Positions 26,905-40,161 of a DNA stretch of 64,000 nt are shown piece by piece. The position numbers were made by a program, and so were the translations under genes. The stretch's first letter is position 1. Every line of letters starts with the position of its first letter. The stretch lies in contig NC_057790.1 in NCBI RefSeq assembly GCF_014905175.1, positions 19,432,469 through 19,496,468 of the forward strand, in the 5' to 3' direction. The notes under the pieces were generated by a model. The model was not told the DNA's origin, did no database searches, and saw nothing but the letters and a program-made list of their open reading frames with translations. This stretch comes from Aphidius gifuensis (taxonomy: Eukaryota; Arthropoda; Insecta; Hymenoptera; Braconidae).

Positions 26905-28080
26905 TTGCATAACGACAACGTTACTATCGCACGACACATCGAAATACAATCTTCCAATACACAATGTATAATCTAGTTTCTTTTTTTTTTTTTTTAATAT
27001 ATTTAACAATATAGATTTTTTTATTTACACCTGTTGCTAATGATCAACAAAAGTCAGATAATATACAGGTCAAATATTTCATAAAATGATTTGATAAATA
27101 ATACTAATCATTATTGATGATGTTGTAGTTTCAATAAATATCGTTTATGTAATTTATATAATTTAAAATATACATCAAATGCTATGCATATCATGATATG
27201 ATTCAAATATTTACTATTATGTTAACACAAGTCATTAAAATGTATAGCAATTTATATAATGCTATGTTGATTCAATGCATAAAGAAATTTCAAATTTAAA
27301 AGTTAATAATCAGATTACATTGATATCAAAATATATATATAATTCGTAAAATACGTTGTTGCTGTACAAAATTAAAATATCTGAAAATTTACAATATAGT
27401 AAAATTTAATCTTGAAATTATATTCACTGATATAACATGGTTAATTACAATATGCAATTCAGAAATGTATTTTAATATTGCTTATGTTTAATAAATATGC
27501 AAATTGTATAATATATTTCAAATAGGTTAATAAATTATAATTATCAAATAAATAAAATATAGATATTGACTATAATATTTTCAATAAATGAATAAAGTTT
27601 ATATTACTATCAAATGTACGCACGATATCTATCATATGTATAATAAGATATCATATATATTTCTATTCGTAAACCTGTTCAAGTAAAATTTGATGAGTTA
27701 TATTATCAAATGACGCACTATATCTATTTTTATCAAGTATCATAATATTCAGCCCTCAAGACAATGTTTACGTGACTTAACAAACCCCTGGAGATTTTGA
27801 ATTGAGGCTGCCAGTCATTTCTCAATTGTCAAACACACGTCATAGACAGAGATACCAAAAATATCCACACTCTTTATCGAAAAAGGTTGAAGTAAAAAAA
27901 TTGGATAAATAAATAAAGTAAAAAAAGAGAAATATAAACATAAAGTTTTTTTTTTATTTTATGTGTGGGTGATTACTTGGGAACAGTGTGTTTTCCCTTT
28001 CCGTATTGCGTAGTCTTCCCGATGGCCATGAACTCTAAGATGAACATAATTTTCTCAGGGTTTTTCCGAAAAAAAAAAAA
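26905..28080. other. AT-rich non-coding stretch
   Basis: Nothing identifiable as a gene. A 152-codon open frame on the minus strand (26551-27009) overlaps another open frame in a second phase. Both follow from purine-rich plus-strand composition. Around 27750-27870 the sequence is slightly richer in G+C. The rest is A/T filler. Confidence 0.5.
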
Positions 28081-28133
28081 AAAAAAATTAAGTCAACCCC
28101 TCAACGATCCCACTGTGAAGACCAACGAACCTC

Positions 28134-28148
28134 CACGTGGCAAGGTCA
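28134..28148 (+). promoter_or_regulatory. Composite E-box and nuclear-receptor half-site
   Basis: A palindromic CCACGTGG (CACGTG core at 28134-28139) is followed one base later by CAAGGTCA (28141-28148). The pair lies inside a short G+C-richer island (about 28090-28165). CACGTG is the bHLH E-box, and CAAGGTCA is the monomeric ERR/FTZ-F1-type half-site. Adjacent spacing suggests a composite element. Functional use is inferred. Confidence 0.35.
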
Positions 28149-31028
28149 CAAGCCTACAATCTCATCTCTAAATTTATTTTGGATAAGTTCTTTATTTTTT
28201 TTTTCTTATATATTAAAAAAATATTTATCTATGAAATAGAATAATCACTATAATAATAGATATAAAAATAAAATAAATTTCATTTTAAGTAGTTTTAATT
28301 GTGTGGAAAATTAATCCGGAAACAAAATGCATCTTTTGTTGATTTTATTTTATTTTTTCTCTTTTATTTATCAAAGATATACCGACGATTTCCAGCAGAG
28401 AATACCTCGCAATAAATTTACGAGTTATGTAACCTTCATCTGCCCTTCTATGAACGCGTAGGTGGTCATTCAAAATATTCACCCTTTTAATGTATTATTT
28501 TGTAAAGGGCAAATAGCATTATTTTAATATTTTTTTCTTAAACATTTATTGTTCTGTTATATCTTAAATAAAAAAAAAAAAAATACAATGGAAAAAAAAA
28601 AAAAAAACTACCCTTCGTATATTTTAAAAATTTAAATCAACAAATCATTGTAAATTGGATCAATTTTAATATTTCTTTTTGTCAAATTTTATGACTTGAA
28701 TGTTTGTTTTTTTTTATGAATTATAATTTTAAGGGTGAATATTTGTTTTTTATGTTATATATTGATAAATAAATATTTTATAACATTGTATAAAAATATA
28801 TTACTCAACAAAAACTCGAGTGGAAAAAGCAATTGAACAAAAAAAAAAAAAAATAAGCAGATGAAATAATCCATGGTCGTGCAAATATGATCAAATTCAA
28901 TTAATCATTCGAATGATTGTGGAGTATATAAACAAATTTTTTTTTTAGTAAGTATATTATCCTTGACAGTTATCCTTGGATTAATATTTCAATATAAGTT
29001 AATGAAATAATTTTTTTTCTTCAAGAAAAATAATAGTAAGGAAAAGATGAATCACAAATCATTTATGAAAATATATATAAGAAATTAAAATGAAATTTTT
29101 CTAGATAAAAAAACATAATAAAAAACTTTTCCAGTCAGTGAAAATTTGATAATGATTTTTTAATTGGCCTTGAGACAGTATGATGATTATTTTGACTTTA
29201 TTATTTTGCACCTTGGATTGTTTTTGTTATATTGAAAATGATCGAACTGATGTTTGTGTCACTTAACGATGACTTTCGGCTCAACTCATTCGGACAACAC
29301 TGATAATATTATATATATATATATGAAATCCGTACGTATATTTACACCGGCAACATGTGGTGTGCAAGGTTACATATATACATATCAATTTACAATAACC
29401 CAACACAATGTCAAATGCATTTTTTTTTTTATATCATTTTTATAATTTTATTTTTCTCATCGTTTCTCTTTTGGTATCTTAAAATGCATCATTTTTCAGT
29501 CTATTATCGTCTTGTCTCGACACGAATATTTAAACCATGACGAATCCAACATGTATATATTGCAAAAACAGCAAAAAAAAAAATCACAAAAATAAAGTAA
29601 ATAAATAAATAAATAAGTGAGTGAATAAACAATATAAATTATTATTTTTTTTGGTGTTTTTTTTTTTTATTATAAATGTGATGCGAATAAATGAAAATAT
29701 CAAAGAATTTATATATAAAAATAAATGATCTTAACTTTGACCCTAGACTACTAAAAATATTTTCGACACTTAAATTTTCATTAATTTATTGAGTTGTTTT
29801 TTTTCGTTATTTTTTAATATTTTGAATATGAATTATGTCTCATTAAAATTTTATAGCCAAATGATATAAACAATCAACAGATTATAAAATTTATTTTTTT
29901 TAAAATGCATAAATTTATTTGTTTACTCTTAATTAAATTAATTGTAAATATTTTTTTCCAACACAAGTCGATGGCAATGAAAGAAAAATAAATAAATTAT
30001 TGAGATCAAGCTAAAATATAATTAATGTTGAGTGGTTTTTTTATTAATTATAATAATTATTATACAAATATGTATAAAGGAAGTCAATTGCTCAAGGACA
30101 AAATACACAAACAGTATATATTTTTCTTTGACAATGCATATTTTGCTTGAAAAAATAATACTAATTATCGTCTTATCAATTTATGACCCATCGACAAAAT
30201 GAAACGTTCAGGTCAAGTTTGAAAGACACTACTGATAATTAAAAAAAACCAGGAAGGTCATGAATATATGTACAATAATAAATGATAAAATAAAAAATAT
30301 ATAAATAATTAACAATAAATTATTGCTAGTATTATTTGACAGTATATTTTTTATTTCTCAAATTGATTAGATATTTTTATTTCTCATTTTTTTAATGACT
30401 AAAAATGAATCGTTTTTTTAAATTTTAACTATTTTATTTTTGTTTTTAAAAATTTTTTTAAATATAGATATTATTGTCAGGTCATGGTCAATCTATTGAG
30501 CTTTAAGATAAAATAATATTAAAAAAAATAGAATGACAATAACAAAAAAAAAAAACGACTGTATATATACTTGGTTATTTAAAAATTTAATATATCAAAA
30601 TAGGCTTTCTTTAAATTATTTTTACATTTAAAAATGAATATTATTTTCAATGAAGAACAATGAAAAATAAATAAATTGATAACAAGTTTAAAAATCTTCA
30701 AGGTTGTGTAACTTTATCAAACTATATCAATCAACAATCCAATATTAGTATACTAAAATCAACATATTTTCTATTTATGAAAATACAAAAAAAATTATCA
30801 TTTTAAAGTATTCAAAATATGTATATATGAAAAAACAAATAATAAAACTGATAATATCCAAAGTATATATATAAAACAAATAAATAAAAAATAACAATAA
30901 ATAAAAGAAAAAGTTATTGATAATATATAATAAAATGCATTTTTATGTCTGGCTTTTTTCTTTTATTTTTAATTCTCTTTGACATTAATATAACAATGAA
31001 AGTGACCTTCAATTGAGATTACAAGATT

Positions 31029-31036
31029 CAAGGTCA
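31029..31036 (+). promoter_or_regulatory. CAAGGTCA half-site
   Basis: Exact CAAGGTCA preceded by T, giving the full TCAAGGTCA extended half-site bound by ERR and FTZ-F1 type nuclear receptors. A second, inverted near-site GTGACCTTC lies about 35 bp upstream. Candidate regulatory site only. Confidence 0.3.
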
Positions 31037-31800
31037 TCCCCTCTTTAAATAAAATAATTATTATTCCTTTTATTTTTCCAATTATCAATCAATATTTATG
31101 TAATAATACAAAAATTAAAAGAAAAAAATATTATTAAAATTAATATAAATTTAACATCAATAACAACAACAACAACAAATAACAATAATAATTTATATTA
31201 TTATGAATAATATAAATTAATAAAATTATTATTTTTTCAATACGACAATGTCATTGCTGATAATATAATGTGATAAATGAATGATTATTCATCATTTGAA
31301 TATTAAATTATAAATATCATGAATTAATTCATACTTAGTCTGTTTGATTATTTTAAATATAATTCTATTTATGTAAAATAATAATGATAATAAATTTATA
31401 CAGTAGCAAAATGAATAAAGCAGACATTTGGATAAACTTGATGATAGTCATGGCTGATTGAGTTGATGCTGAGGGATCGTTAAGTTCAATAGCTACTGTT
31501 TTTTAATTTTTTTTTTTTTTCTTTTCCGGTCATGCATCAACGAATAACACAACATATACCGATTACTCATGAAACCGTTAGGGTACGTATATATTTATAA
31601 ATATACACTCAATATATCTCGACATCATCAGAGATACTTAGGACGAAGGTGAGATTATTAAAAATATATATATATTGCCGTTAGCAATATAAAAAACTAG
31701 TTTAAATAAAATTATCCAAAGTTTTATTTTATATATTTAGTTTTTTTTTATTTTTCCAATTCAAAAAAAGAACCTTGAACTATTGCTATGGTAAATTTTA

Positions 31801-31802
<2 letters not shown>

Positions 31803-31828
<26 letters not shown>
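31803..31828. repeat. (AT)13 microsatellite
   Basis: Twenty-six bases of uninterrupted AT dinucleotide, ending at GTATATTTC. Confidence 0.95.
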
Positions 31829-31834
<6 letters not shown>

Positions 31835-32234
31835 TTCTTTTTTCAATTATTTGTTATCGTTTAAGTTTTTTTTTTTTTTTTTTATAAAATTATAAATATT
31901 ATTTTTTCATTTAGAATTTTCAATTTAACTTTATTTATACAAGTATTTAATTTTGTTTCTAAATATTATTTATTTTTTTTTTTTTTTTTGTTCTATTGAG
32001 TATCTTGTTTTGTTAATTGAATTTTTTTTTCTTTTTTATTTATTTTTGATAGAGATAATTGATTGATTATAAGATTTTTTTTTTTAATATTAGTTTGATG
32101 ATAAATTTTGATTTATATTTAGTTACACACAGATTATTTGATCAAGTTTTGAGTGTTAGATTAAATTAAATACTGAGTGTTCTGTTAACGTTTGTGTGGT
32201 TTTTTTTTTTTTCATTTATGTATGTGTATATAGT

Positions 32235-32465
32235 ATGTACAAATGTACGATTGACCCTGAAGGTTCAAGATGGGTGAATGGCCTGTGGTGTTACAACGTC
32301 AGTTCTTTGTATGTCGATTATTATATTTCAAACCGATGGGGCTTTTATGATAACACAATGTTATCATCAAACAGGGGAAAATATATCAGTGACCACTCGT
32401 CAGTAATCATTGTTGACCTGAATGAAATTTTACCCTTCATTTCATTGAAATTAAATATTTATTAA
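32235..32465 (+). CDS. Possible coding exon or relic, 76 codons, unrecognised
   Basis: An ATG at 32235 opens a frame of 76 codons closed by TAA. The first ~60 codons use mixed, fairly G+C-rich codons, well above the surrounding base composition. The translation begins MYKCTIDPEGSRWVNGLWCY and later contains SNRWGFYDNTMLSSNRGKYI. No signal peptide, membrane segment or known motif stands out. The frame lies downstream of a long T-run (about 32201-32212) and a GTATATAGTATG stretch, and I see no confident splice sites. A perfect palindrome with GATA/TATC arms (32347-32367) lies inside. It could instead be a conserved regulatory island whose open frame is chance. No family assigned. Confidence 0.22.
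   Translation: MYKCTIDPEGSRWVNGLWCYNVSSLYVDYYISNRWGFYDNTMLSSNRGKYISDHSSVIIVDLNEILPFISLKLNIY
32347..32367. repeat. Short perfect inverted repeat ATGATAACA-CAA-TGTTATCAT
   Basis: Nine-base arms with a three-base spacer. Each arm contains GATAA/TTATC, the core bound by GATA factors, so this could be a paired GATA site or a small hairpin. Confidence 0.6.
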
Positions 32466-32951
32466 ATATATATTTACAAAATATCATTCTGATTAAATTT
32501 TTCATTTTTTTTTTTTTTTTTCTCTTCTCTCGTTCGTCATCAAATTTTGAGTTCAGTCAACTTTTTTTTTTTTTTACATTTCCAATGTCAAATTTAATCT
32601 TTTTTGAGATAAGAAAAATAAAATAATATATATACGTATGTATAACAGGGAGATCCGCGTTTAAAGGTTAATATATTATTAAATTTTTTTTTTTTTTTAT
32701 TTGTAGTGTAAATTCCAAAAAAAAATATTGAGCTTAATTTTTTTATTTAAAAATATTATGAAATAATGTTAACCTGTAATTTTAAAAAAAATCTTTTTCA
32801 CGTAATTTTTTTTTTTCTTTCTGATGTATCAATAATTATAGGATAAATTACTTGTTGCGCGAAAAAAAATATATATATTATTTTTTGATTGCAGCTTGCT
32901 TTGAGCCAGGTGTATTGCATTCATTAAATAATTTGAAGAATAAATAAATAA

Positions 32952-32997
32952 AATTTATATATTTACCAAATTCATTCGAAAGGTAAATATATAAATT
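32952..32997. repeat. Perfect inverted repeat, 16-bp arms, 14-base loop
   Basis: AATTTATATATTTACC at 32952-32967 is exactly complementary to GGTAAATATATAAATT at 32982-32997. The loop AAATTCATTCGAAA contains TTCGAA. It could form an RNA hairpin or mark a small mobile-element relic; no flanking duplication is obvious. Confidence 0.85.
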
Positions 32998-33956
32998 CTG
33001 TAAAATCATTGTTCATTCAACCACCTTGTCCTCAATTTTAACCTTTTGAAATAAACATTGAAAAATAATTCAAACAAAATTTATATATATCAATCGAATG
33101 AATTAATTTTTAAATTAAATTTTTAATTTTCAAATTGAATTTTATTCTAAATTTAAACCAACAAAAATTGTTTTAATAATAAATATTTTTATATTTATTT
33201 AACCGTATTAATGTATTGTTGTTTAATATAATTTAATTGTTTTTTTAAATAGGAAAACAGAGTGTATATGCAAGTCTGTATGTGCAAACAATATATGTAT
33301 ATATCTTTATGAAAAAAAAATATAATAAACATAAGAACAATGCCCTCTCGTTTGTTGGAACCTTCACATTTCAGTATCATTTATACAGACGGTTCTTGAA
33401 CTGTCTTATCGAGATAATAAAATTTAATAAACTAAAGAAAAATTAACATTGTCATTTGAAAATTACACCACAATATAAGAGTAATTTTATTTAAACATAG
33501 AAAATCATAAATTTAAAAAATAGCTTGACATGTAAGATTAAATTACAAATTAAATAAGCTTTTAATTAATTATTTTTTTTTTAATTCAAGGTTATATATA
33601 GATATAACAAAATGCAAACAGCCGCGAGTCACAAGTATCAATAACGGTGAATTCCACAAGTCTATTTTTCACAGAGTTCATTTCCCTCTTACAATAAATA
33701 AATAAATTTAAAAAAAAAAAAAACAATTTAAATGCATTGAGTCAGACTGAAGACATTATGTTGGTTTATTTTTTTTTCTGATATATATTTATAATAATAT
33801 TAAAAAAAGCTTTTTGGTTTTTTTTTTTTTGGGTATTTGAGTTTATGTTTATTGTTCGATTGACAAGTGTCAATTATCAGCAAAGCAGTTTAATGACAGT
33901 TATTAAATTTTTGCGTGATTTGGGAAGCTTGCCAGCAACGAAATAAAATCACTTAA

Positions 33957-34001
33957 ATTCCTCCAATCAACAAGTAACTATACTATAATTACTGGAGGAA
34001 T
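33957..34001. repeat. Imperfect inverted repeat with ATTCCTCCA/TGGAGGAAT arms
   Basis: Nine-base perfect outer arms (33957-33965, 33993-34001) plus a short inner GTAA/TTAC stem give an interrupted hairpin of about 45 bases. Too short and bulged to call a microRNA precursor. Confidence 0.5.
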
Positions 34002-36347
34002 GAGCCAGATAATTTCGACAAATTAAAGTCAAACATTTTGAATCTGGTACGATATAAATATTCACAACGAGTCAAAAATAACAGAAAAATATTTTACAAT
34101 GTATATTTTTTTTTTTTTTAATCTTGCATGGACTATTTTTTTTTACTATTTAAAATTTTATTTATAGGTCAGCGAGACAGATAATAAAATACAATGAAAA
34201 GAAGTTTTAAGAAATGAATGATTATTTTTTGATTTCGTTGAAACTATTTGTTCTAGTTAAAAAGATTATTCATCTATCAGTTGGTTATTGACCTTTTGCT
34301 TTCTTCGAAATTTTAGTTTTAAATAAATTAATATAAATACATACACTCATATTATTTATACAATTTAATAAAATTAAAATTCACTCGACAATTTCCGGGA
34401 TGAAAATTAAAACATTACGTGAATATTTATTTTCAATATTTACAATAATAATTATTATCCTAAAAAAAAATATATACATCAAAAATTTATAAACAAAAAA
34501 AAGTATATATATCAAATTTGATATAATGTCGTTAAAAAATTTAAAAAAAAATACTCAAAATTTTGAGGAATGTAAATAAGTATATATACAAAGGAAAAAA
34601 AATTATTTCAGTTGAATATATTTTTTTTTTTTTCATTAAGAGGGATATGAGGACAAGACACGTACGGTATCGTATATACAACTGGATAAAAAATAAAAAT
34701 AAAAAAAAAATATACGTGAAGCTTTTGCTTAGAGTTACATTTTGCTTAAGAATCAGCAAGTAAAGAATTATATACCCGCACATAGCCGGTCATTGAACCT
34801 CTCTCGGGACACAGAGAATATCTCGCCCTGTTTTCTTTTCACGTTGCCTCCTTCTTATCCCTCTTTTAAATTTTTTTACTCATTTTAATTTTTTTTTTTT
34901 TTTTTTATTTAACTCTTCCCTTTATATTACAGTGTCTGATGCACATACTAATACAACATATACATGCATAAAATATTTTCGTTTGACCCTTCTTTAGTTG
35001 CCCAAAAAAAAAATTAAATTAAAAATATTAAAAGACAAAATAAAACAAAATCTGATTGAGTTTATATGCACACTTAAGAAATACAGACAAAAATTGACCC
35101 CAAATACGTCCTTCTTATAACTTCCCTTTTATTTTCTCCCCTCTATAAATGTCTAATTGAAACATTTAAAAATTCCCCGAGTTGATTATCAGACATCTAG
35201 ATATCTCGATTAAATAATTTGATTTTATCACTATTATGACTAATTTTATTTAAACTATCTCAATTATAATTAATATATTCAGTAATTTAATTATTATTTA
35301 TTTTATTTATACCGTCTTGATTATTATAATTTTTTTGTAGTCTATAACTGGAGAAAATATTACACGGCTGGAATAATTTGTATGAAAAAAAATCAGTTGA
35401 AAATTACTATGTCTATAAACACAGGAGTTAATTATTAATTATTGATTTTTTTTTTTTGTTATTTATGAAGGTCAGTTATCAATATTTATTACAGAAATAA
35501 GTTGGCAGTTTAACTGACCCATTAAAAATAAAAAAAGCTACGTCATTAATTGTGACCTAATAGGAGGCCAGTCACCTCTTTTTCTCTGGCACTTTGCACA
35601 AAGCTCATGTTAAATGATTTTAGCATAGATTTTAACTAATCTTTTTATTTTTCTCTTTTTATACGCAACAGTTATTTTTGATGATGATATTATGTATTTA
35701 CAAGAAATGTTTTTATTTTTGTATTATTGTATTATTGTTATTTAAATACGAAAAATTAAATTAATTATTATCTTGTCAATCGTTGAATATTTATTTTGTT
35801 ATTTATTATTTTTGATTGTTGTCATTTCATTGAAATTCTGAAAATATATTTTTCCTTTTTTGTTATCATGTTTTTTCATGATTTTTCAACAAGATGACTT
35901 TCCTGTTTTTTTTTTATTATTAAAAACATATCGTAGGTCATTTAATGCGTTTCTATATTTAAAACTCAGATAACACGATTATAAATACGATTAAAAATAA
36001 ATAAATAATCGAACGATTTATAGTCGATTAAAATATATATCAGTTAAGTCAGAGTGAAAGTGGAATTTGTCATTTTTCTTATTTAATTTTTTTATATTTA
36101 ATTATGGGATATTTAAAAATTCTCTCGGGTGAATCATGGTCGACCTACAATCTCGGTTGACGTTGATAATTAATTTTGGCCCAGTTGAAAAATAGATAAC
36201 GCAATTTTTTAATAACACAAAAAGCTAAATAACCACACTCGCACAAAAGCAGATTTAAATGACTTGAAAATTTGACATACTTTAAACAATATTCATACAA
36301 AAAAATTTAATTATTTTAAAATCAAAATAGATAAAAGAATTACTCAC

Positions 36348-36425
36348 CATTATTGCAGTCGATGATAAAACTAAGGTTGATTAATTTCATCAGCTTGACG
36401 TCTCATTGAATTTGTCTCATTGAAT
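36348..36425 (-). other. Candidate small exon or dispersed repeat, copy 1 (related to 50039-50106)
   Basis: Read on the minus strand, this 78-bp segment is bounded by ATTGTTGCAG upstream and GTGAGTA downstream, i.e. plausible acceptor and donor sites. It ends ...CTGCAATAATG at the donor. Copy 2 (50039-50106) has the same two borders. All three minus frames contain stops, so if it is an exon on that strand it is untranslated or starts translation at the terminal ATG. On the plus strand, ATTATTGCAG is followed by an ATG micro-ORF (36362-36409, MIKLRLINFISLTSH) similar to that of copy 2. The borders are themselves partly inverted repeats of each other, so a small repeat element is a real alternative. 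Confidence 0.3.
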
Positions 36426-37694
36426 CTGCAACAATATAATTAAGATAAAATTGAATAATTAAAATAAACAATATCATTAGAGTCAATATTTTTAATAATA
36501 CTGAGCTTTCTATATTAAAAAAAAATAGATCATTAAAATAATAATTATTTAAGATAAACGAAATAATAATCAAGTTAAAAAAAATATATATAAAAAAAAG
36601 GTAGTTGATCTCGGGCGCCAATGACATCGACCTCAGTGTGTGCGTTCATATAGTGCATGATACGCCCCCACACACATTACCATCATCATCACCGATTTGC
36701 AAATATATTTATTCTTATTTATTTTATTTTCCTCATTCCATGCATGCATCGAACATAGGCCATTGACACTAACACATTGAATTCAATGCATACCAAGTTT
36801 TATCCGATATTAAAATATCATTAAAAATAATTAAACTAAATTATAAACTTGAAATTTACATACAAAAATTTATCATAATTACATTAGCAAGCATAATTAT
36901 TATTTATCAATTTTACTCTGTTTTAAAATTTTGATTAAAAATCAATATAAAATTTTAAATAAAGTTAAATTTGAGTTTTATCGTTTTTTACATACGCCTC
37001 CACAAGTGCCAAACTATTACATAAAATAATTTAAATTTTATGATTCATAATTTTGTAGTTGGCCTTGAAAAAAATAATCAGAATATTATAGTTTATTCAT
37101 TTTAATATTATCATACTGTTTTTTTTTTTTATTTAAATATTACGATAAATTTAATTATTTCATATATTTAAAGTAGTTTAAAATAATGTGAAGTTTAATA
37201 TACTATTTATAAAATAATATTAAAAAGAAATAAAGTATTTAATGATAAATTTAATTAATAAATTATATTAATTTTTTTCTGGCGCTGCAGTTTTACATTT
37301 ACATGACAAATAAATATTTTTGAATAGAATTTTATAGGTAAAGAAAACTGAGGTGTGATGTTCATTATCATTTATGTATAATTTTTTTTTTTTTTGTAAT
37401 ATGAACGTCGTACCGGACATTGGTGTCAAAATAATAAAAAATCAACTCGCCTTGATAAATAAGACATGTGTCAAATTTCCTGTTATTCAAAAAAAAAAAA
37501 AAAAATAATAAAAATACTCATCCACATAAATTTGATTTGTTATGTGATACGAACTGCAATGACATTCGAGTCAATTGTGACTCACACAGAGTAAAAAAAT
37601 TAATTTAAAAAAAAAAAATTTTCGTCTGCATTTATGTTTTAAATTATTATTTTTTAATTTCTATTTAATCATTATTCAATGCTTTCATTAATCA

Positions 37695-37702
37695 TGACCT
37701 TG
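37695..37702 (-). promoter_or_regulatory. CAAGGTCA half-site (minus strand)
   Basis: Exact TGACCTTG on the plus strand in CATGACCTTGATGACTAG. Nuclear-receptor monomer type; function not shown. Confidence 0.25.
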
Positions 37703-38482
37703 ATGACTAGAGAAATAAAAAAAAATATTTTACATAAGAATTATTCTTTTTATTTTTTTCAATTTTGTCACCTTGATAAAATTTAAGTCGTATATAAATT
37801 GTATGTTTATTCATAAATCCTAATTTTTTAAATATTTATTTATTAACTAAATTTATGTAAATTAAGTGTATATATTTAAATGTTAAAATTGTATTTTTTT
37901 TTTTTGAATGGATTTTTAAATAAAAAAAAAAAAATAATGCCAAGTACGTTGAAAATTATTAATTTTAAAAAACTTGATTACAAGTTGAGTAATTTTTTAA
38001 ATATCATAAAACTGTTAGACAAATATAAAAATTAAATAAACGAAATTAAAAAATATATAACAAGTTTTATTATTTGTACAATATTTGATGAAATATTAAC
38101 CTTGAAATTATTATTATTATCTTGTTTTTATAAAAAATAATATTAATAAAGGATAATCAATCTTTCAAAAATAATAAATATAATTTGTCAAAAAACTTGT
38201 ACAAGACATTTATCGTATTTAATTTTTTGTACATGTTATATTTTAATTTGTTTATTTTTCTTTTACGTAATAATATTATGTATTTTTTTCTACCCTTTTA
38301 TTTTTCACCCCTCAGTCAGCATAAATATATACCAAGTTTTTAACCCTCAGGTTCAAGGATATATCTCAGGTCATGGTCACAAGCTTACTTTTCAAAAATT
38401 TACTCAGCCTTCAAATGAAAGAATAAAAAAATACTACCTCTTTCACTTGATTATGTATCTTTTCTGTATTTAATTGGCAAAG

Positions 38483-38508
38483 AATAATAATAATAATAAT
38501 AATAATAA
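38483..38508. repeat. (AAT)n microsatellite
   Basis: About 26 bases of uninterrupted AAT repeat. Confidence 0.95.
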
Positions 38509-40161
38509 CAATGTAAATAAATTATTAAAACTTTTCATCTAATTACACTTTTGTCATTATTTAATTTTACTATTTTGCATAAATTAAATTATAAATTAAT
38601 TTGTATTATTATTTATAATATTTTAATCATTCTTTTGACTATTTTATAATTTTGCAAAAATAAAAAAAAAAATGATTTATTTACTGTCCTTGACTCTCGG
38701 CAAATATTTAAATCAGCACGTGCCAGAAGATGCTTTTATTTTCATTTCTATATTTTTTTTTAGATATATATTTTTCTATCTTCATTTGTATATTTATATA
38801 TGTACACACTTTCTACCTCATCCCTAATTTTTTTTTTTTTTTTTTTTTGTACCTAAAACGTGTGTATTTTTTTATTGGTAGAGGTATCTTGTTCTTTGGA
38901 AATATATATACACAAGGTTATTCATCATTTGTCAGAATGTTCATGTGAATATAGATATATATATTTTTTATATTTTTGCTGAGATAATTGTAGCCACGTG
39001 TTTTGTAACAGCACCAACATCGATAAGATTTAATATTTATCATGAAAATTATTTCGATTGATTTAGATTCATGATGATGCTGTGGTGTAAATGAAACGAA
39101 TTAAAAAAAAGAATCTTGAATTAATGATAAGTGTGTATATCTACAACATGTGTGTGTATGGTGATTGAATTTTTAAAATTGAAATGTATAAATTCATGGG
39201 TAGAGGACGACCTTGATGGTCGAGGTCTCAGACGATATTCTATTGCTTCAGTCCAGGGGTTCATGATCTTGACTATTGTAAATGCTTCATTATATATATA
39301 TATATATGTATATATAAATGTGTGTGTGTTCTTCTTTGAATTTATATAAATAATATTATCAAGACAGTTGTATCCTGCAATATATTTTTTTTTTTTATTT
39401 TATTTTATTATTTTTTAATTTTTTTTCAAAGAATTAAATCTCATGGCCAGACATATATCAACCCATAAAGCAAGTGATAAGTTCTATCTGAATCATTTTT
39501 AAAAAAAATTCCATTTCAATGTGTCATATATATTTTTTTTTTTTATATTTTATTGCTTATTCAAAACAATTATACTCATTATATTTATAATGTAAATAAA
39601 ATATTGTTTTAAATAATTTAATAGTCTACATACTTTAAACTAATAAATATATTTTTATTTTATAATATTTTAGTTTAAAAAATAATTCAAGTATTTGAAA
39701 TAAATAGTAAATAAATAAGTATAATGTTAAATAATTTTTTTTTAAAGAATTTATGACTCATAGGAAATCGATTTTATTTGAAATATATTAGCACGTGCCA
39801 ATCATATATGTATATATAAAAAGACAACCTTGATATTCAAGTTTTACTCATCAAGTATAAATTTGGAAACACGCGCGTAATCACACGAAACAGTTGCATG
39901 ATGAACAAGTAAAAAAAAAAAAAAAAGCACGATGAATAAGTAAAAAAAAAACTAGGAAAAAAATAAATAAACTATATAATTAATTATTTAAATAGCAAAA
40001 TAATTTTAAATAAGAAAATAAACTGTCATAGAAATCATATCACTTGATAATTAATGTAATTGAATAAAAAAAAATTGTATCGTGATAATAGTAGTATACA
40101 GTATTGTAAATATTAATTTAAAAAAATAAAAAAAAAAAATGTTAAATGTGTTAAACACAAG

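Larger units (their letters stand above)
28170..32190. other. AT-rich non-coding stretch with scattered half-sites
   Basis: No gene seen. Points of note: an (AAAT)n patch near 29594-29615, an AAGGACAAAAT copy at 30094, CAAGGTCA at 31029-31036 preceded by GTGACCTTC at about 30993, an (ACA)n patch near 31163-31178, and a perfect (AT)13 run at 31803-31828. Several short open frames (for example 29254-29445) are dominated by T- and AT-runs. Confidence 0.5.
32471..36345. other. AT-rich non-coding stretch with two inverted repeats
   Basis: No gene seen. It holds a 16-bp-arm hairpin at 32952-32997, an imperfect inverted repeat with ATTCCTCCA/TGGAGGAAT arms at 33957-34001, a G+C-richer patch at about 34775-34860 and another at about 35545-35610 (GTGACCTAATAGGAGGCCAG). 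Open frames such as 34541-34783 (minus) and 34563-34763 (plus) overlap on opposite strands and are low-complexity. Confidence 0.5.

Noticed and set aside
26551..27009. 152-codon minus-strand open frame, the longest in the window
   Set aside because: The plus strand is purine-rich here, so minus frames lack stops; a second phase (26531-26785) is open over the same DNA. The translation is dominated by Phe/Leu/Ile/Tyr runs and matches nothing I know.
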